64,000 bases of DNA, from NCBI RefSeq assembly GCF_001422815.1, contig NZ_LMMP01000005.1, positions 89,639-153,638 on the forward strand, in the 5' to 3' direction. Numbering within the stretch: position 1 is the stretch's first letter; the number at the start of each line of letters is the position of its first letter. The stretch comes from Methylobacterium sp. Leaf91 (GTDB lineage: Bacteria; Pseudomonadota; Alphaproteobacteria; Rhizobiales; Beijerinckiaceae). The translations under genes were made by a program, and so were the position numbers. The notes under the pieces are model-generated. The model saw only the letters and a program-made list of their open reading frames with translations, did no database searches and was not told where the DNA came from. Of this stretch, positions 1 through 8,633 are shown piece after piece.

Positions 1-3000
1 CGAGGCTGTCCATCAGAAGGAACACGGCCGGCACGAAGACCAGTGAGAGCAGGGTGGAGACGATGAGGCCGGAGATCACCGCCACCGCCATGGGTGCGCG
101 GAACTCGCCACCGACACCCAACGCCATCGCCGAGGGCACCATGCCGGCGGCCATGGCGATGGTTGTCATCACGATAGGGCGCGCCCGCTTGCGGCCGGCA
201 TCGACGATGGCGGTGACGCGGTCGACGCCGCGCGCCATCTCCTCCACGGCGAAATCCACCAGCATGATCGCGTTCTTCGTGACCAGCCCCATCAGCATCA
301 GGATACCGATGACCACGGGCATCGATATCGGCATGTTGAGGATGAGGAGGCCGAGGATCGCGCCACCGATGGAAAGCGGCAGCGAGAACAGGATCGTCAG
401 TGGCTGAAGAAACGAACCGAACAAGAGAACGAGAACGGCGTATACCATCATGATCCCGGCCCCCATCGCCAGCAGGAAGCCGGAGAAGACCTCGCCCATG
501 ATCTCGGCGTCGCCGGTCTGGCGAATGGTGACGCCAGGCGGCAGCGACTTCGCGGTGGGTGTTTCCAGGGCTTGAGCGATGAGCGAGCCCAACGCGTCGG
601 ACCCTTCCATGTTGGCCTCGACCGCCACGCGGATTACGCGGTCATAGCGCTCGATGGCGCCCGGTCCCTGGTCGAGCTCGATATCAGCCACAGCGGCGAG
701 AGGCACGGCGCCGCCGTTCTTTGCTGGGACCTTGAGGTTCTCCAACCGCGAAATCGCGCCGCGCGCCGCCTCGGGCAATTGAACGCGGATCGGAATCTGG
801 CGGTCGACGGCGTTGAACTTGGCCAGGTTCAGGCCGATATCGCCGATCGTCCCGACTCGTACGGTCTCGGCGATGGTTTCTGTGGAGACGCCGAGATCGG
901 CGGCGGCCCCCTCTTTCGGGCGGATGCGCACTTCCGTGCGGTTGAGCGGTGCGGTCGACATCACGGAGACGAGGTGTGGGATCGCCGCCATGTCGCGCTG
1001 CAGCCTTGCCGCCACTTCGGCGACGATCTCGGCATCCGGCCCTCCAACCACAAGGGCGAGGTCGCGCTGGCCGGAATCGCGCAGGGACCAGGAGCGGATG
1101 TCCGGTTCCTCCGCCAGCAACGCGGCGATGTCGGTCTCTACCGCCGCCTGCTTCTTCGAGCGCGCGTTCTTCGGAGTCAGGTTGACGATGAGGGTGGCGA
1201 GCCGGGTCTCCTTCTTGCCACCCACCTGACGACCGCCATCGACGAAGACCGAGGTGACTTCCGGCAGGGAACGGATGCGTTCGACCACTCGGTCAGCGAC
1301 AGCTACGGTGTCTACGAGCTTCGCGCCAGGCGCGAGTTCCACCATGAACAACGTGCGGGCATTGTCCTGCTTCGGCACGAAGCCGGAGGGCAGCAACCCG
1401 GTGGAGGCGAGCGAACCGGCAAACAGCACGAGGCCGACGATGAGGGTGATGACGCGGTGGCGCACGGACCAGCCCACCAACCGGCCATAGGTGCGCATCA
1501 CCCATCCCTCACGTTCGTCGTGGTGATGGCCGTGGTCGCGTAGGAAATAGGCAGCGAGCATCGGCGTGATCAGCCGCGCCACGAGCAGCGACATGAACAC
1601 CGAGACGGCGATGGTGAGCCCGAACTGCATGAAGTAGCGGCCTGCGATACCGCCCATGAACGAGACCGGCGCGAACACCGCGATCAACGTGGCGGTAATG
1701 GCAATGACGGCGAGACCGATCTCGTCGGCGCCCTCGATCGCCGCCCGGTATGCTGACTTCCCCATCCGCATGTGCCGGACGATGTTCTCGATCTCGACGA
1801 TGGCGTCATCCACCAGAATGCCGGTGACGAGGGTGATGGCGAGCAGGCTGATGCCGTTGAGGGTAAAACCCAGCGCATCCATCGCCCAGAAGGTCGGGAA
1901 GACGGAGAGCGGTAGGGCGACCGCCGCGATCAAGGTCGCGCGCCAGTCCCGCAAGAACAGGAAAACCACGATGACAGCGAGAACAGCGCCCTCGATCAGG
2001 GTGTGCATCGCCGAATCGTAGCTTCCGATCGTAGCCGAAACCGATGAATCGATGACGTCGAAAGCCACGTCGGGATAGGTTTTGCGGAACTCGTCGATGC
2101 GCTTCTCGATGGCTGTCGCCACCTCGGCATCACTGGCGCCCGAGCCGCGCGAGACCGCGAAGGCGACGACCGGCTCGCCATTGAAACGGGCGAAGGTGCG
2201 CGGCTCCTCGATGGCGTCCTGCACCACAGCGAGATCGTCGAGACGAACCTTGCGTCCCCCCGGTAGGACGATGGACGTAGCCTTGAGGTCACGTACCGTG
2301 CGAGAGGCGGCAAGCGTCCGAATCGATTGTTCGCGACCACCGACCTCGCCACGTCCGCCCGCCATGTCAGCTGAGGTCAAGCGTAACTGCCGATTAACAT
2401 CCGCAGCGGTGATGCCGAGCGCCAGCAGGCGGTCGGGCTGGAGCACGACGCGGATCTCGCGCGCGACGCCGCCGACACGCTCGACCCCACCGACGCCCTT
2501 CACCCCCTGGAGCGAGCGGGCGATCTTGTCCTCCACCAGCCAGGAGAGGTCGGCAGGTGTCATCGCCGGGGCCTTCACGCCGTAGATCAGAATCGGCAGG
2601 CCTGCGATCTCGACACGGCTGATCACCGGTTCGTCGATGGTGCGTGGCAGGTTGATGCGGATCTTCGAGATTGCATCCTTTACGTCGTTGACCGCGCGGT
2701 CAGTGTTCACCTCAAGACGAAATTCTACCGTCGTGACGGAGGATCCCTCTGTGATCGCCGAGGTGATGTGCTTCACGCCGCGTACGCCGGCTATTGAATC
2801 CTCGACCCATTTCGTCACCTGGGTCTGGAGCTCGGATGGGGCAGCGCCGGCCTGCGTGATCGCCACCGAGACGATGGGCACGTCGATATTCGGCATGCGC
2901 GTGACTGGAAGCCCACGAAAGCTGACGAGGCCGAGAACGATCAGGACGAGGAACAGAACCAGTGGGCCGATCGGCTTGCGGATCGCCCAGGCGGAGACGT

Positions 3001-3011
3001 TGAGGCGCATC
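1..3011 (-). CDS. RND (AcrB/HAE1-type) efflux permease, 3' end cut by the window edge
   Basis: Inner-membrane proton-driven pump of a tripartite drug or solvent efflux system. Reading the minus strand from an ATG at 3011 gives a continuous frame starting MRLNVSAWAIRKPIG with a first membrane helix (LVLFLVLIVLGLV), the porter-domain pattern VKHITSAITEGSS, and the TM4 motif VTGILVDDAIVEIENI, which carries the paired aspartates used for proton relay. A second helix bundle follows (MMVYAVLVLLFGSF, VTKNAIMLVDF). About 1000 residues are present and the frame is still open at base 1, so the C-terminus is missing. The adaptor gene lies just upstream (stop 3070, gap 58 bp) in the same direction, so the two should be co-transcribed. 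A GTG two codons upstream of the ATG is possible. Family assignment is secure; the substrate is unknown. Confidence 0.93.
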
Positions 3012-3069
3012 GGCACAAACCGTGTTCGCGAGATGGAAACAACAGAGCCCGGCTGTTCCGGGCGCTGTT

Positions 3070-4299
3070 TCAGGGAATGCCGGCTTCAGCGGTTTCGCGC
3101 GGGGACGGGCCGTTCGCGACGGCGGGAGCGGGCGTAACGGCAACCGGGATGGCGCGGACCCGGTCGCCGTTACGCAGGAAGCTTCCAGAGCGCGCGACCA
3201 CGGCCTCGCCTTGGTTGAGGCCTGAGCGGATTTCGATATCGTCATCGTCTGAGATGCCGGTGCGCACGGTCCGCGCCTCCACGAGGCCATCGGCGACTAT
3301 GAGGACGCTACTGCGTTGCGGCCCGCCATACAGAACGGAGGCCTGGGGCACGGTGATGCCACGGGTTCGTGCGACCTCAATGGCCCCTCGGGCAAAGGTG
3401 CCAATACGCAGGCGCGGATCGGGATCGAGCCGGACGCGGACCTTGCCGAGGCGGGTTGCCTTATCGACCTCCGGGTAGACGGCGCGCACGCTCCCTCGCA
3501 CGCGCTCGCCAGTGGTAAGCTCCATCGAGGCGGGTGCCCCCTCCCGCAACAGTGGCAGCTTGGTCTCAATGACCTCGCCTTCGAGCTCAATCTCGCCTCG
3601 GGCGATGAGCCTGAACAACGGCTCAGAAGAGGAGGAGGCTGCCATACCGACGCGGGCCGTACGGCGGTTTACGATACCGGCTTCCGGCGCGCGGATCTCG
3701 GTGCGGGCGAGGCGCAATGAGAGTTCGTCGCGCAGAGCCCGCGCCTGAGCGAGTTCCGCCCTTGCGATGACAAGACCATTGCGCGCGAAGGCGAGCTTGC
3801 CCTCCGTTTGACGCAAGGACGCAGTGCGCCCCTCCATGATCGCCGCTGTGCCGTTGCCGCTACTCATGAGTTGCTTAGCTCGCTCGAAGGCAAGGCGCGC
3901 TTCCATCTCGGCGGCCTCCGCCTGCTCGATATTGCTCTGTGCTTGCGGCACGGTGGCCGACGCCTTGCTGACCAGGGCGTCCTGCTGAGCGATCTGCTGG
4001 TCGATGAGATCGCGCGAGAGCCGCGCCAGGATCTGGCCTCGCTCTACGCGCATGCCCTCCTCGACCAGCACTTCGGTGACCCGATAGCCCTCGATTTCGG
4101 GCGTTACCAGGATTTCGTCACGGGGAACCAGAGATCCGGTAACGACGACCTGCTCGACGATTTCGCGGCGTGCCGCCTCGACAGTGCTCACCGCCGGCGC
4201 CGGCTTGTTTGGAGCCAGCGCGACCTCAGCGAAGGCCGAACCCGACGGTAGGCCAAGAATGAGAACGAAGGGACGAACGACCTTAAGGACGGAACTCAT
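3070..4299 (-). CDS. RND efflux periplasmic adaptor (membrane fusion protein)
   Basis: 409-aa HlyD/AcrA-type adaptor that links the RND permease to an outer-membrane channel. An N-terminal signal peptide (VVRPFVLILGLPSGSAFAE) is followed by a lipoyl-like half-motif (EGYRVTEVLVEEGMRVERGQ), a helical hairpin with coiled-coil character (IAQQDALVSKASATVPQAQ), the second lipoyl half (TEIRAPEAGIVNRRTARVG) and beta-barrel/membrane-proximal domains ending near residue 390. The start codon overlaps the stop of the tetR-like gene by 4 bp (ATGA), so translation is probably coupled. The permease follows 58 bp downstream. No outer-membrane factor is seen next to it; it may lie beyond the left edge or be supplied elsewhere. 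Confidence 0.93.
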   Translation of the reverse strand: MSSVLKVVRPFVLILGLPSGSAFAEVALAPNKPAPAVSTVEAARREIVEQVVVTGSLVPRDEILVTPEIEGYRVTEVLVEEGMRVERGQILARLSRDLIDQQIAQQDALVSKASATVPQAQSNIEQAEAAEMEARLAFERAKQLMSSGNGTAAIMEGRTASLRQTEGKLAFARNGLVIARAELAQARALRDELSLRLARTEIRAPEAGIVNRRTARVGMAASSSSEPLFRLIARGEIELEGEVIETKLPLLREGAPASMELTTGERVRGSVRAVYPEVDKATRLGKVRVRLDPDPRLRIGTFARGAIEVARTRGITVPQASVLYGGPQRSSVLIVADGLVEARTVRTGISDDDDIEIRSGLNQGEAVVARSGSFLRNGDRVRAIPVAVTPAPAVANGPSPRETAEAGIP

Positions 4300-4979
4300 C
4301 GGCTACCCTCCAAGAGAGAGTGGGACGGAAAACCGAGCGAGACGGGAAGCGCGCCGGCCTCCGCCTCCTGCGCCGCCGTCGGCAGCCGTCCGTCCAGTCC
4401 CGCCTCGATCAGGGCGCACAAATGCGCCGCGGCGGGGGCTGGATTGAAGGCTGGCCAAAGCGCCAGGTTCACGAGAATGCCCTTCATCAGCGGGTTCAGC
4501 GTTTTGTCGTAGAGAATGGCGGCATCGCAGGCCGGTGAGGTTGCCAGAGACGAAAGAGTCTCGACAAACCAAAGGCGGGCCTCGGTCTCGCCTCGCTCGA
4601 CCATGCCGGCAATGTCGGGGTTGCGAGTGGCCTCGGACCAGAGATCGACGCGCAGGACCGCGCTCTCGCGGGTCGCCCGGGCGAAGTAGCGTTCGAGGAT
4701 GCCCATTAGGGCCCCACGGCGATCGCCGGCCCGCTCCATCTCTTCGACGAGGGCCATACCATGCCCGCGCTCACGCTCCGCGAGGCCTAAGACAACGGCC
4801 TCCTTCGACTTGAAGTAATGGTAGATGTTGCCTGCGGTCATCCCGGCTTGACGGGCGAGATCCTGCATCGTTGTGCGGTGGAAGCCATTGCGGACGAAGC
4901 AAATCTCGGCGGCATCGAGGATGTCCTGGCGGCGGGTCGACTGGCTGCTTCGAGGCTCAGTGAGGACGCCGGCGCTCAT
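4296..4979 (-). CDS. TetR/AcrR-family repressor of the adjacent efflux operon
   Basis: 227-aa regulator with the canonical N-terminal TetR helix-turn-helix (RQDILDAAEICFVRNGF, then TMQDLARQAGMTAGNIYHYF, residues about 17-55) and a divergent helical ligand-binding C-terminal domain. It overlaps the adaptor gene by 4 bp downstream and a small membrane-protein gene by 4 bp upstream, so it belongs to one minus-strand operon. A pair of identical palindromes at 5277-5320, directly in front of this operon, is the obvious operator. The inferred circuit is autorepression plus ligand-relieved pump expression. Confidence 0.93.
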   Translation of the reverse strand: MSAGVLTEPRSSQSTRRQDILDAAEICFVRNGFHRTTMQDLARQAGMTAGNIYHYFKSKEAVVLGLAERERGHGMALVEEMERAGDRRGALMGILERYFARATRESAVLRVDLWSEATRNPDIAGMVERGETEARLWFVETLSSLATSPACDAAILYDKTLNPLMKGILVNLALWPAFNPAPAAAHLCALIEAGLDGRLPTAAQEAEAGALPVSLGFPSHSLLEGSR

Positions 4980-5251
4980 GATGCGGCCCCCGTGTTCGCG
5001 ACGATGCCCACACCTTGAGCATTGATCGATCCGCAGGAGTACGCATGTTCACCAAGGTCGGCGCAGACCCGCGCCTGCCACCCATCCGATCCTGCACCCG
5101 TCCAGCCAATGAAAGCGAGCCAACCGACGAGAATCAAGAGCCCCGGCAGAAGATTGGACATCCGGCAAGCGGAGCGGGCCGAGACCACAATGCGCTGGGA
5201 GATCCCATCGCGAGGCGCATCCACATCATCGTACCAACCTAGATCGCCCAT
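4976..5251 (-). CDS. Small single-span membrane protein heading the efflux operon
   Basis: 91-aa frame starting at an ATG preceded by a good ribosome site (GGGAGG, complement of 5257-5262). It ends in a 4-bp ATGA overlap with the tetR gene, the same coupling seen for the next junction, which argues that it is real. Residues about 32-52 (NLLPGLLILVGWLAFIGW) form one hydrophobic segment. The rest is polar with three cysteines. No family is recognised. It may be a small accessory subunit or simply a translated leader for tetR; an alternative is that transcription starts here but only tetR is functional. Confidence 0.5.
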   Translation of the reverse strand: MGDLGWYDDVDAPRDGISQRIVVSARSACRMSNLLPGLLILVGWLAFIGWTGAGSDGWQARVCADLGEHAYSCGSINAQGVGIVANTGAAS

Positions 5252-5276
5252 CGCGGCCTCCCGTCTCTCCGCAAAT

Positions 5277-5320
5277 CTATTGAACGTTCATTCAAACGTC
5301 AATGAATGAACGTTCAATAG
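5277..5320. promoter_or_regulatory. Double-palindrome TetR operator
   Basis: Perfect 18-bp inverted repeats at 5277-5294 and 5303-5320 separated by 8 bp. Each arm itself contains the palindrome TGAACGTTCA (5281-5290 and 5307-5316). The site lies between the divergent efflux operon (start 5251) and the secreted-protein gene (start 5330), and its right arm abuts the ribosome site (AGGAG, 5319-5323) of the latter. TGAACGTTCA-type dyads are typical targets of TetR/AcrR repressors of RND pumps. Binding by the neighbouring TetR is inferred, not shown. Confidence 0.8.
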
Positions 5321-5329
5321 GAGCTAATA

Positions 5330-5827
5330 ATGTTATCTGACTCCCTCCTCGACGGGATGAGCAGCGCTCCTAGTTTAACTCCCATGCGCTTCATGATTCT
5401 GACCGCCGCCCTCGTGTCATTCTTCAGCAGTTCGGCCCAGGCAGATCCGTGCGGGGATCTCATCGACAGCGTCGTGGCTGAGACGAAGGCCACGCTCGTC
5501 AACCGCACCGTTGATTTCGCGGAAATGTCGGTCACCAACGGGATGACGCTGACACTCGCCTGCGGTGACCCGTCCGCTGTCGGAGTCCAATTCAAGGGGG
5601 AGACGCCGAGCGATGACTACTATGACCTGTTCGGCCGGGCCGGGCGGATCGCTACCGGGATTGCACCAGACCTGATCGTAGCCGCAGCTCGCCGCGCCCG
5701 CGAGCAGGCGGTCATCTCCCGCCACAGCCATGCCGATGCGGCGACATCTCTCGTCACGTGCTCTGTCATAAACGGGAGCCGTGGACCAATGACCGGCTGC
5801 GCGGTGGTAAATAAGCGCGACCGCTGA
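5330..5827 (+). CDS. Secreted hypothetical protein divergent from the efflux operon
   Basis: 165-aa frame with AGGAG six bases upstream of the ATG. The N-terminus carries a signal peptide (MRFMILTAALVSFFSSSAQA at residues 19-38, cleavage likely after AQA), so translation might instead begin at that inner ATG. The mature part has conserved-looking cysteines (DPCGDL, LACGDP, VTCSV, GCAVV), which could form two disulfides. No known family is recognised. Its start region is covered by the TetR operator, so co-regulation with the pump is plausible. Confidence 0.6.
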   Translation: MLSDSLLDGMSSAPSLTPMRFMILTAALVSFFSSSAQADPCGDLIDSVVAETKATLVNRTVDFAEMSVTNGMTLTLACGDPSAVGVQFKGETPSDDYYDLFGRAGRIATGIAPDLIVAAARRAREQAVISRHSHADAATSLVTCSVINGSRGPMTGCAVVNKRDR

Positions 5828-6218
5828 GGCATCCCCCCTGGGTCGCTGCCGAGCAAAGTATAGGTGCGCCACAGCAGGCCTTACGCCGGTGCGGTGGATT
5901 TGCTCGATGATGCTCGGCTCGATGCTTCGGCCCAGTCAGATTTCCCGGTTAGCCATAGGAACCCACCTGCCGATGGTCGAGCCGGGTGGTTGACGTCGTC
6001 GCTCGTGAAGAAAAACGTCGTGGGTATAAGCAGACGCTGACTATCAAGAGCGGATAGCTGCACCTCGGGGCATCTACCCCGGTGGTGTTCAGGGATGCAT
6101 CTTCGGCGACGAAGAAATTAGCTGTCTCGCCGCTGCCATTCACATTGTCACCGGAGAGCCGCTCCCTCCGGAGCCTGCCGTCGATGAGCAAGGACAGCAG
6201 GTGCTTCTTACGGAAGGA
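5828..6218. other. Intergenic, no supported gene
   Basis: About 390 bp between the secreted-protein gene and the convergent hypothetical at 6219. Short overlapping frames exist on both strands but none has a convincing ribosome site, domain or membrane pattern. No strong repeat was noticed. Confidence 0.5.
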
Positions 6219-6617
6219 TCAGGCTGAGGCGCCGGCGGAAGAGTCGAACAGGAAATCGTCGGCGGCTGGGACAGTGACAGACAGGCCGGAGCCGTAGGCT
6301 GCTTTTGAGAGGCGCCAGGGGCGGTCGGCTTGGGCGCGGATAGCCTCGGACGGACGCAGGCGCCGCAACGCCCCTTCTTCGCTCAATTCCTCGACGGTGA
6401 GGAAGCCGTAGACCTGCAGGCGGGCGGCGATCAGCTTAGTCTCACGATCACCCGCCGCAACCGCGAGCGTTCCGCTGGCATAGACCGCATCCATCAGCGC
6501 GCGCTGATCGACCCGCCTCGCGGCTAGGGAGGGCGATACGACGGGAGCCTGGGGCTGGGGCCTGCCGGGACGTCGGAAGGGAACCACGTTGTCGATCGCC
6601 GTGTGAACGCTACGCAT
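6219..6617 (-). CDS. Hypothetical protein
   Basis: 132-aa frame starting at an ATG with a weak upstream AAGGG. It has a basic, Pro/Arg-rich N-terminus (VVPFRRPGRPQPQ), then an Ala/Glu/Leu-rich helical core (LTVEELSEEGALRRLRP) with third-position G+C like that of real genes here. No recognisable domain, signal peptide or membrane span. It stands alone, with AT-richer DNA upstream. It may be a small cytoplasmic protein of unknown role; a chance frame cannot be excluded. Confidence 0.45.
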   Translation of the reverse strand: MRSVHTAIDNVVPFRRPGRPQPQAPVVSPSLAARRVDQRALMDAVYASGTLAVAAGDRETKLIAARLQVYGFLTVEELSEEGALRRLRPSEAIRAQADRPWRLSKAAYGSGLSVTVPAADDFLFDSSAGASA

Positions 6618-7422
6618 ACACCGTTACCCTTACAAACCACGCGCGGAGACCAGCGCATGTCGCCCCGGCCCCAACGATCGCTAGGTTTCGACGAGTCGGA
6701 TTAATGGGCGGTTTACGGTAAATCCCAGCCCTGTCCCGAAGGCGCACCGCCTTGTACTTCACGCAAAAGAGAGGAAATTCCCTTACGCCGACCTGCCCGA
6801 ACGGCGATGCCCGCCCGTCCGGACACACATGTTTCGAAACAGTAACAGAGCAAAGCATTTGCTAGTGTAAATACGTCGTACTCCAGTGTATTAATAATAT
6901 TTATTCTATCAGATGACGTTCTGCCATTCTGTTTCGGCTAAAAGTAGCACTATCCGACGAAGTTACTATTTGCAATATGACTTTATTGCTAATTAATCTT
7001 GGGATACAATGACTATCTCAAGTATAAAAATTGGCACATAGCCACGTATGGCGTTCATAGCAGGCCTTATTGCAACGTTCGACCCGAACCGGCAGGCTCT
7101 CGCCGCGGATGAGCGCATCTATATGCATAACATTGGGAATGAGGACCTTTGGCTGTGGAGGTGATCTGGGCTGCGCCTTATGGCGTTGGCTACGTCGAAC
7201 CTGGGGGCAAGCGCTACCCGCATCGTGGCGGTGCCCCTGCATCAGCCAACCTGTCCCAACTTCGCAGGACACCTCCTCGACGGCCCCTTGTCACGACCGC
7301 CTTCGAAGGCATGGACGCCAGCAGGGGATGCCGACTTCAAACCGGCAACACGCTCCTTATCGATACCGGAGCCTGGAGCGTGCTGGAGTCGGCCTTTCGC
7401 TTGAACGCTCTATGAGGAATCC
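6618..7422. other. Intergenic, partly AT-rich; no supported gene
   Basis: About 800 bp. Bases 6860-7020 are clearly AT-richer than the surroundings (for example TATTAATAATATTTATT), unlike the rest of the window. Bases 7070-7420 have several overlapping short frames without recognisable domains. This could be a decayed gene or foreign DNA; I see no transposase, tRNA or terminal repeat. Confidence 0.5.
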
Positions 7423-8316
7423 CTAGCGCAGGGATTGCCGCCCGCTCAGCGGGATCGAGGGAGCCGCCGAATTGGTGCTCTCCTTGTAGATCGGCACGAT
7501 GAGCCGCAGCCAACCGCGCGTTTCTTGACCACCGTAATTGCGCTCCACCACATCGCGCGTGACATAGGCCTGGAGGTTCACAGGCCCGAAATTGTAGCCG
7601 ACGAGGCCGCCGACGGCGATCTGTCCCTGGCGGCGATACCCGGGAAATCGGGTGGGCATGTCAGTGGAGGCGAAGGCTACCGGGCCGACCTCCCACTTAC
7701 CGAATTTCTTGGTCGCAGTGAGGTCGAGGTTGAGATAGTCGGGATAGACCACACCTTGGGCGGTCACCGGATCGACGAAAACTCCGTAGAGCAGATTAGC
7801 GGTCAGGTTCAGTCCGTTACCCGTATAGCTCGCAGCGAAGCGGTGGCTGAGGGACGCGTTCCGGGTGAGGAACTCCGTCTCGATCGGCAGGTATCCACCG
7901 AAGAGATAACTGACGCCGAAATCGTTGCCGAGGTTCCAAGCAAGTTGGGTAGCGAGCAGTGGTTGGCCGATGCCGCTCTGATAGGCTGCGCCTCGCGGAC
8001 TCGACGCTACGACCGGCTGGATCGCCGCTAGGTTGAGGCGCGCGCCCAGCAGGTTCCAGGGCGTCGCCCAAAGGAAGGTGGGCAGGTTGATATTAGATTC
8101 GGAATCAAGCGGCCGGGTATCGCGGACACCAAAGCTCGACGTGTTCACGAAGTAGAGGCCGACGGGAAGCTGGGCGCCAACGGGGAGACCGACCGTCTGT
8201 CCCGGTTGCGCCGCAGAACCGGCCTGGACCGGCCTTGAAGCCAGGGTGGTCAGGCCGAGGCCGACGCACAGGGTGAGACCGAGCGTGTATGTCGCGTGAC
8301 GGGTACCGTGAATCAT
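7423..8316 (-). CDS. Outer-membrane beta-barrel protein (SphA / MetA-pathway phenol-degradation-like family)
   Basis: 297 aa. The signal peptide (TLGLTLCVGLGLTTLASRPVQA, residues about 11-32) is followed by G/N/Y-rich amphipathic strands, including a start typical of the family (VGLPVGAQLPVGLYFVN) and repeated aromatic turns (GNDFGVSYLFGGYLP; GYNFGPVNLQAYVTRDV). This fits the family of transporter-annotated outer-membrane proteins found near aromatic-degradation operons. AGAGG lies just upstream of the ATG. It is encoded after the triheme cytochrome gene on the same strand with a 317-bp gap, so it is probably a separate unit. Substrate unknown. Confidence 0.7.
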   Translation of the reverse strand: MIHGTRHATYTLGLTLCVGLGLTTLASRPVQAGSAAQPGQTVGLPVGAQLPVGLYFVNTSSFGVRDTRPLDSESNINLPTFLWATPWNLLGARLNLAAIQPVVASSPRGAAYQSGIGQPLLATQLAWNLGNDFGVSYLFGGYLPIETEFLTRNASLSHRFAASYTGNGLNLTANLLYGVFVDPVTAQGVVYPDYLNLDLTATKKFGKWEVGPVAFASTDMPTRFPGYRRQGQIAVGGLVGYNFGPVNLQAYVTRDVVERNYGGQETRGWLRLIVPIYKESTNSAAPSIPLSGRQSLR

Positions 8317-8633
8317 CCAGTGCCTCTACTTCGAGCGTGATGGGAAGAGCGCTGCGTTCGAGCAAGCTCTTCTTCATCGACGCACCAGCACCGGATCTCA
8401 TTCCCCACGTATCGTCATCGCATCTGCGGATGTCACCTAAAGGTCACATATAGATAAAGGGGCAATTCTCTCGCGAAATACCTACAATTAAAGCAGCGAT
8501 CGTTATTTGCATAGACGAAAATATTTATTTGTACTCTTGCCGCGATACCGCTTTCCAATGCGAGATCAAAATCATCGGCTTCGCGTTTGCAGCGCTCGTA
8601 GGTATTGATGTCCGCGACGTCGTTAGCGCTGAA
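8317..8633. other. Intergenic, probable promoter region of the outer-membrane protein gene
   Basis: 317 bp between the cytochrome c gene stop and the barrel-protein start, both on the minus strand. AT-richer around 8440-8540. No gene and no clear terminator hairpin were found. Confidence 0.45.

Noticed and set aside
6610..6858. 82-codon minus-strand frame
   Set aside because: Crosses AT-richer sequence, no ribosome site, no domain, overlaps the better frame at 6219-6617.
7018..7426. Several overlapping frames of 74-118 codons
   Set aside because: Mutually exclusive, without domains or initiation signals; region looks noncoding.
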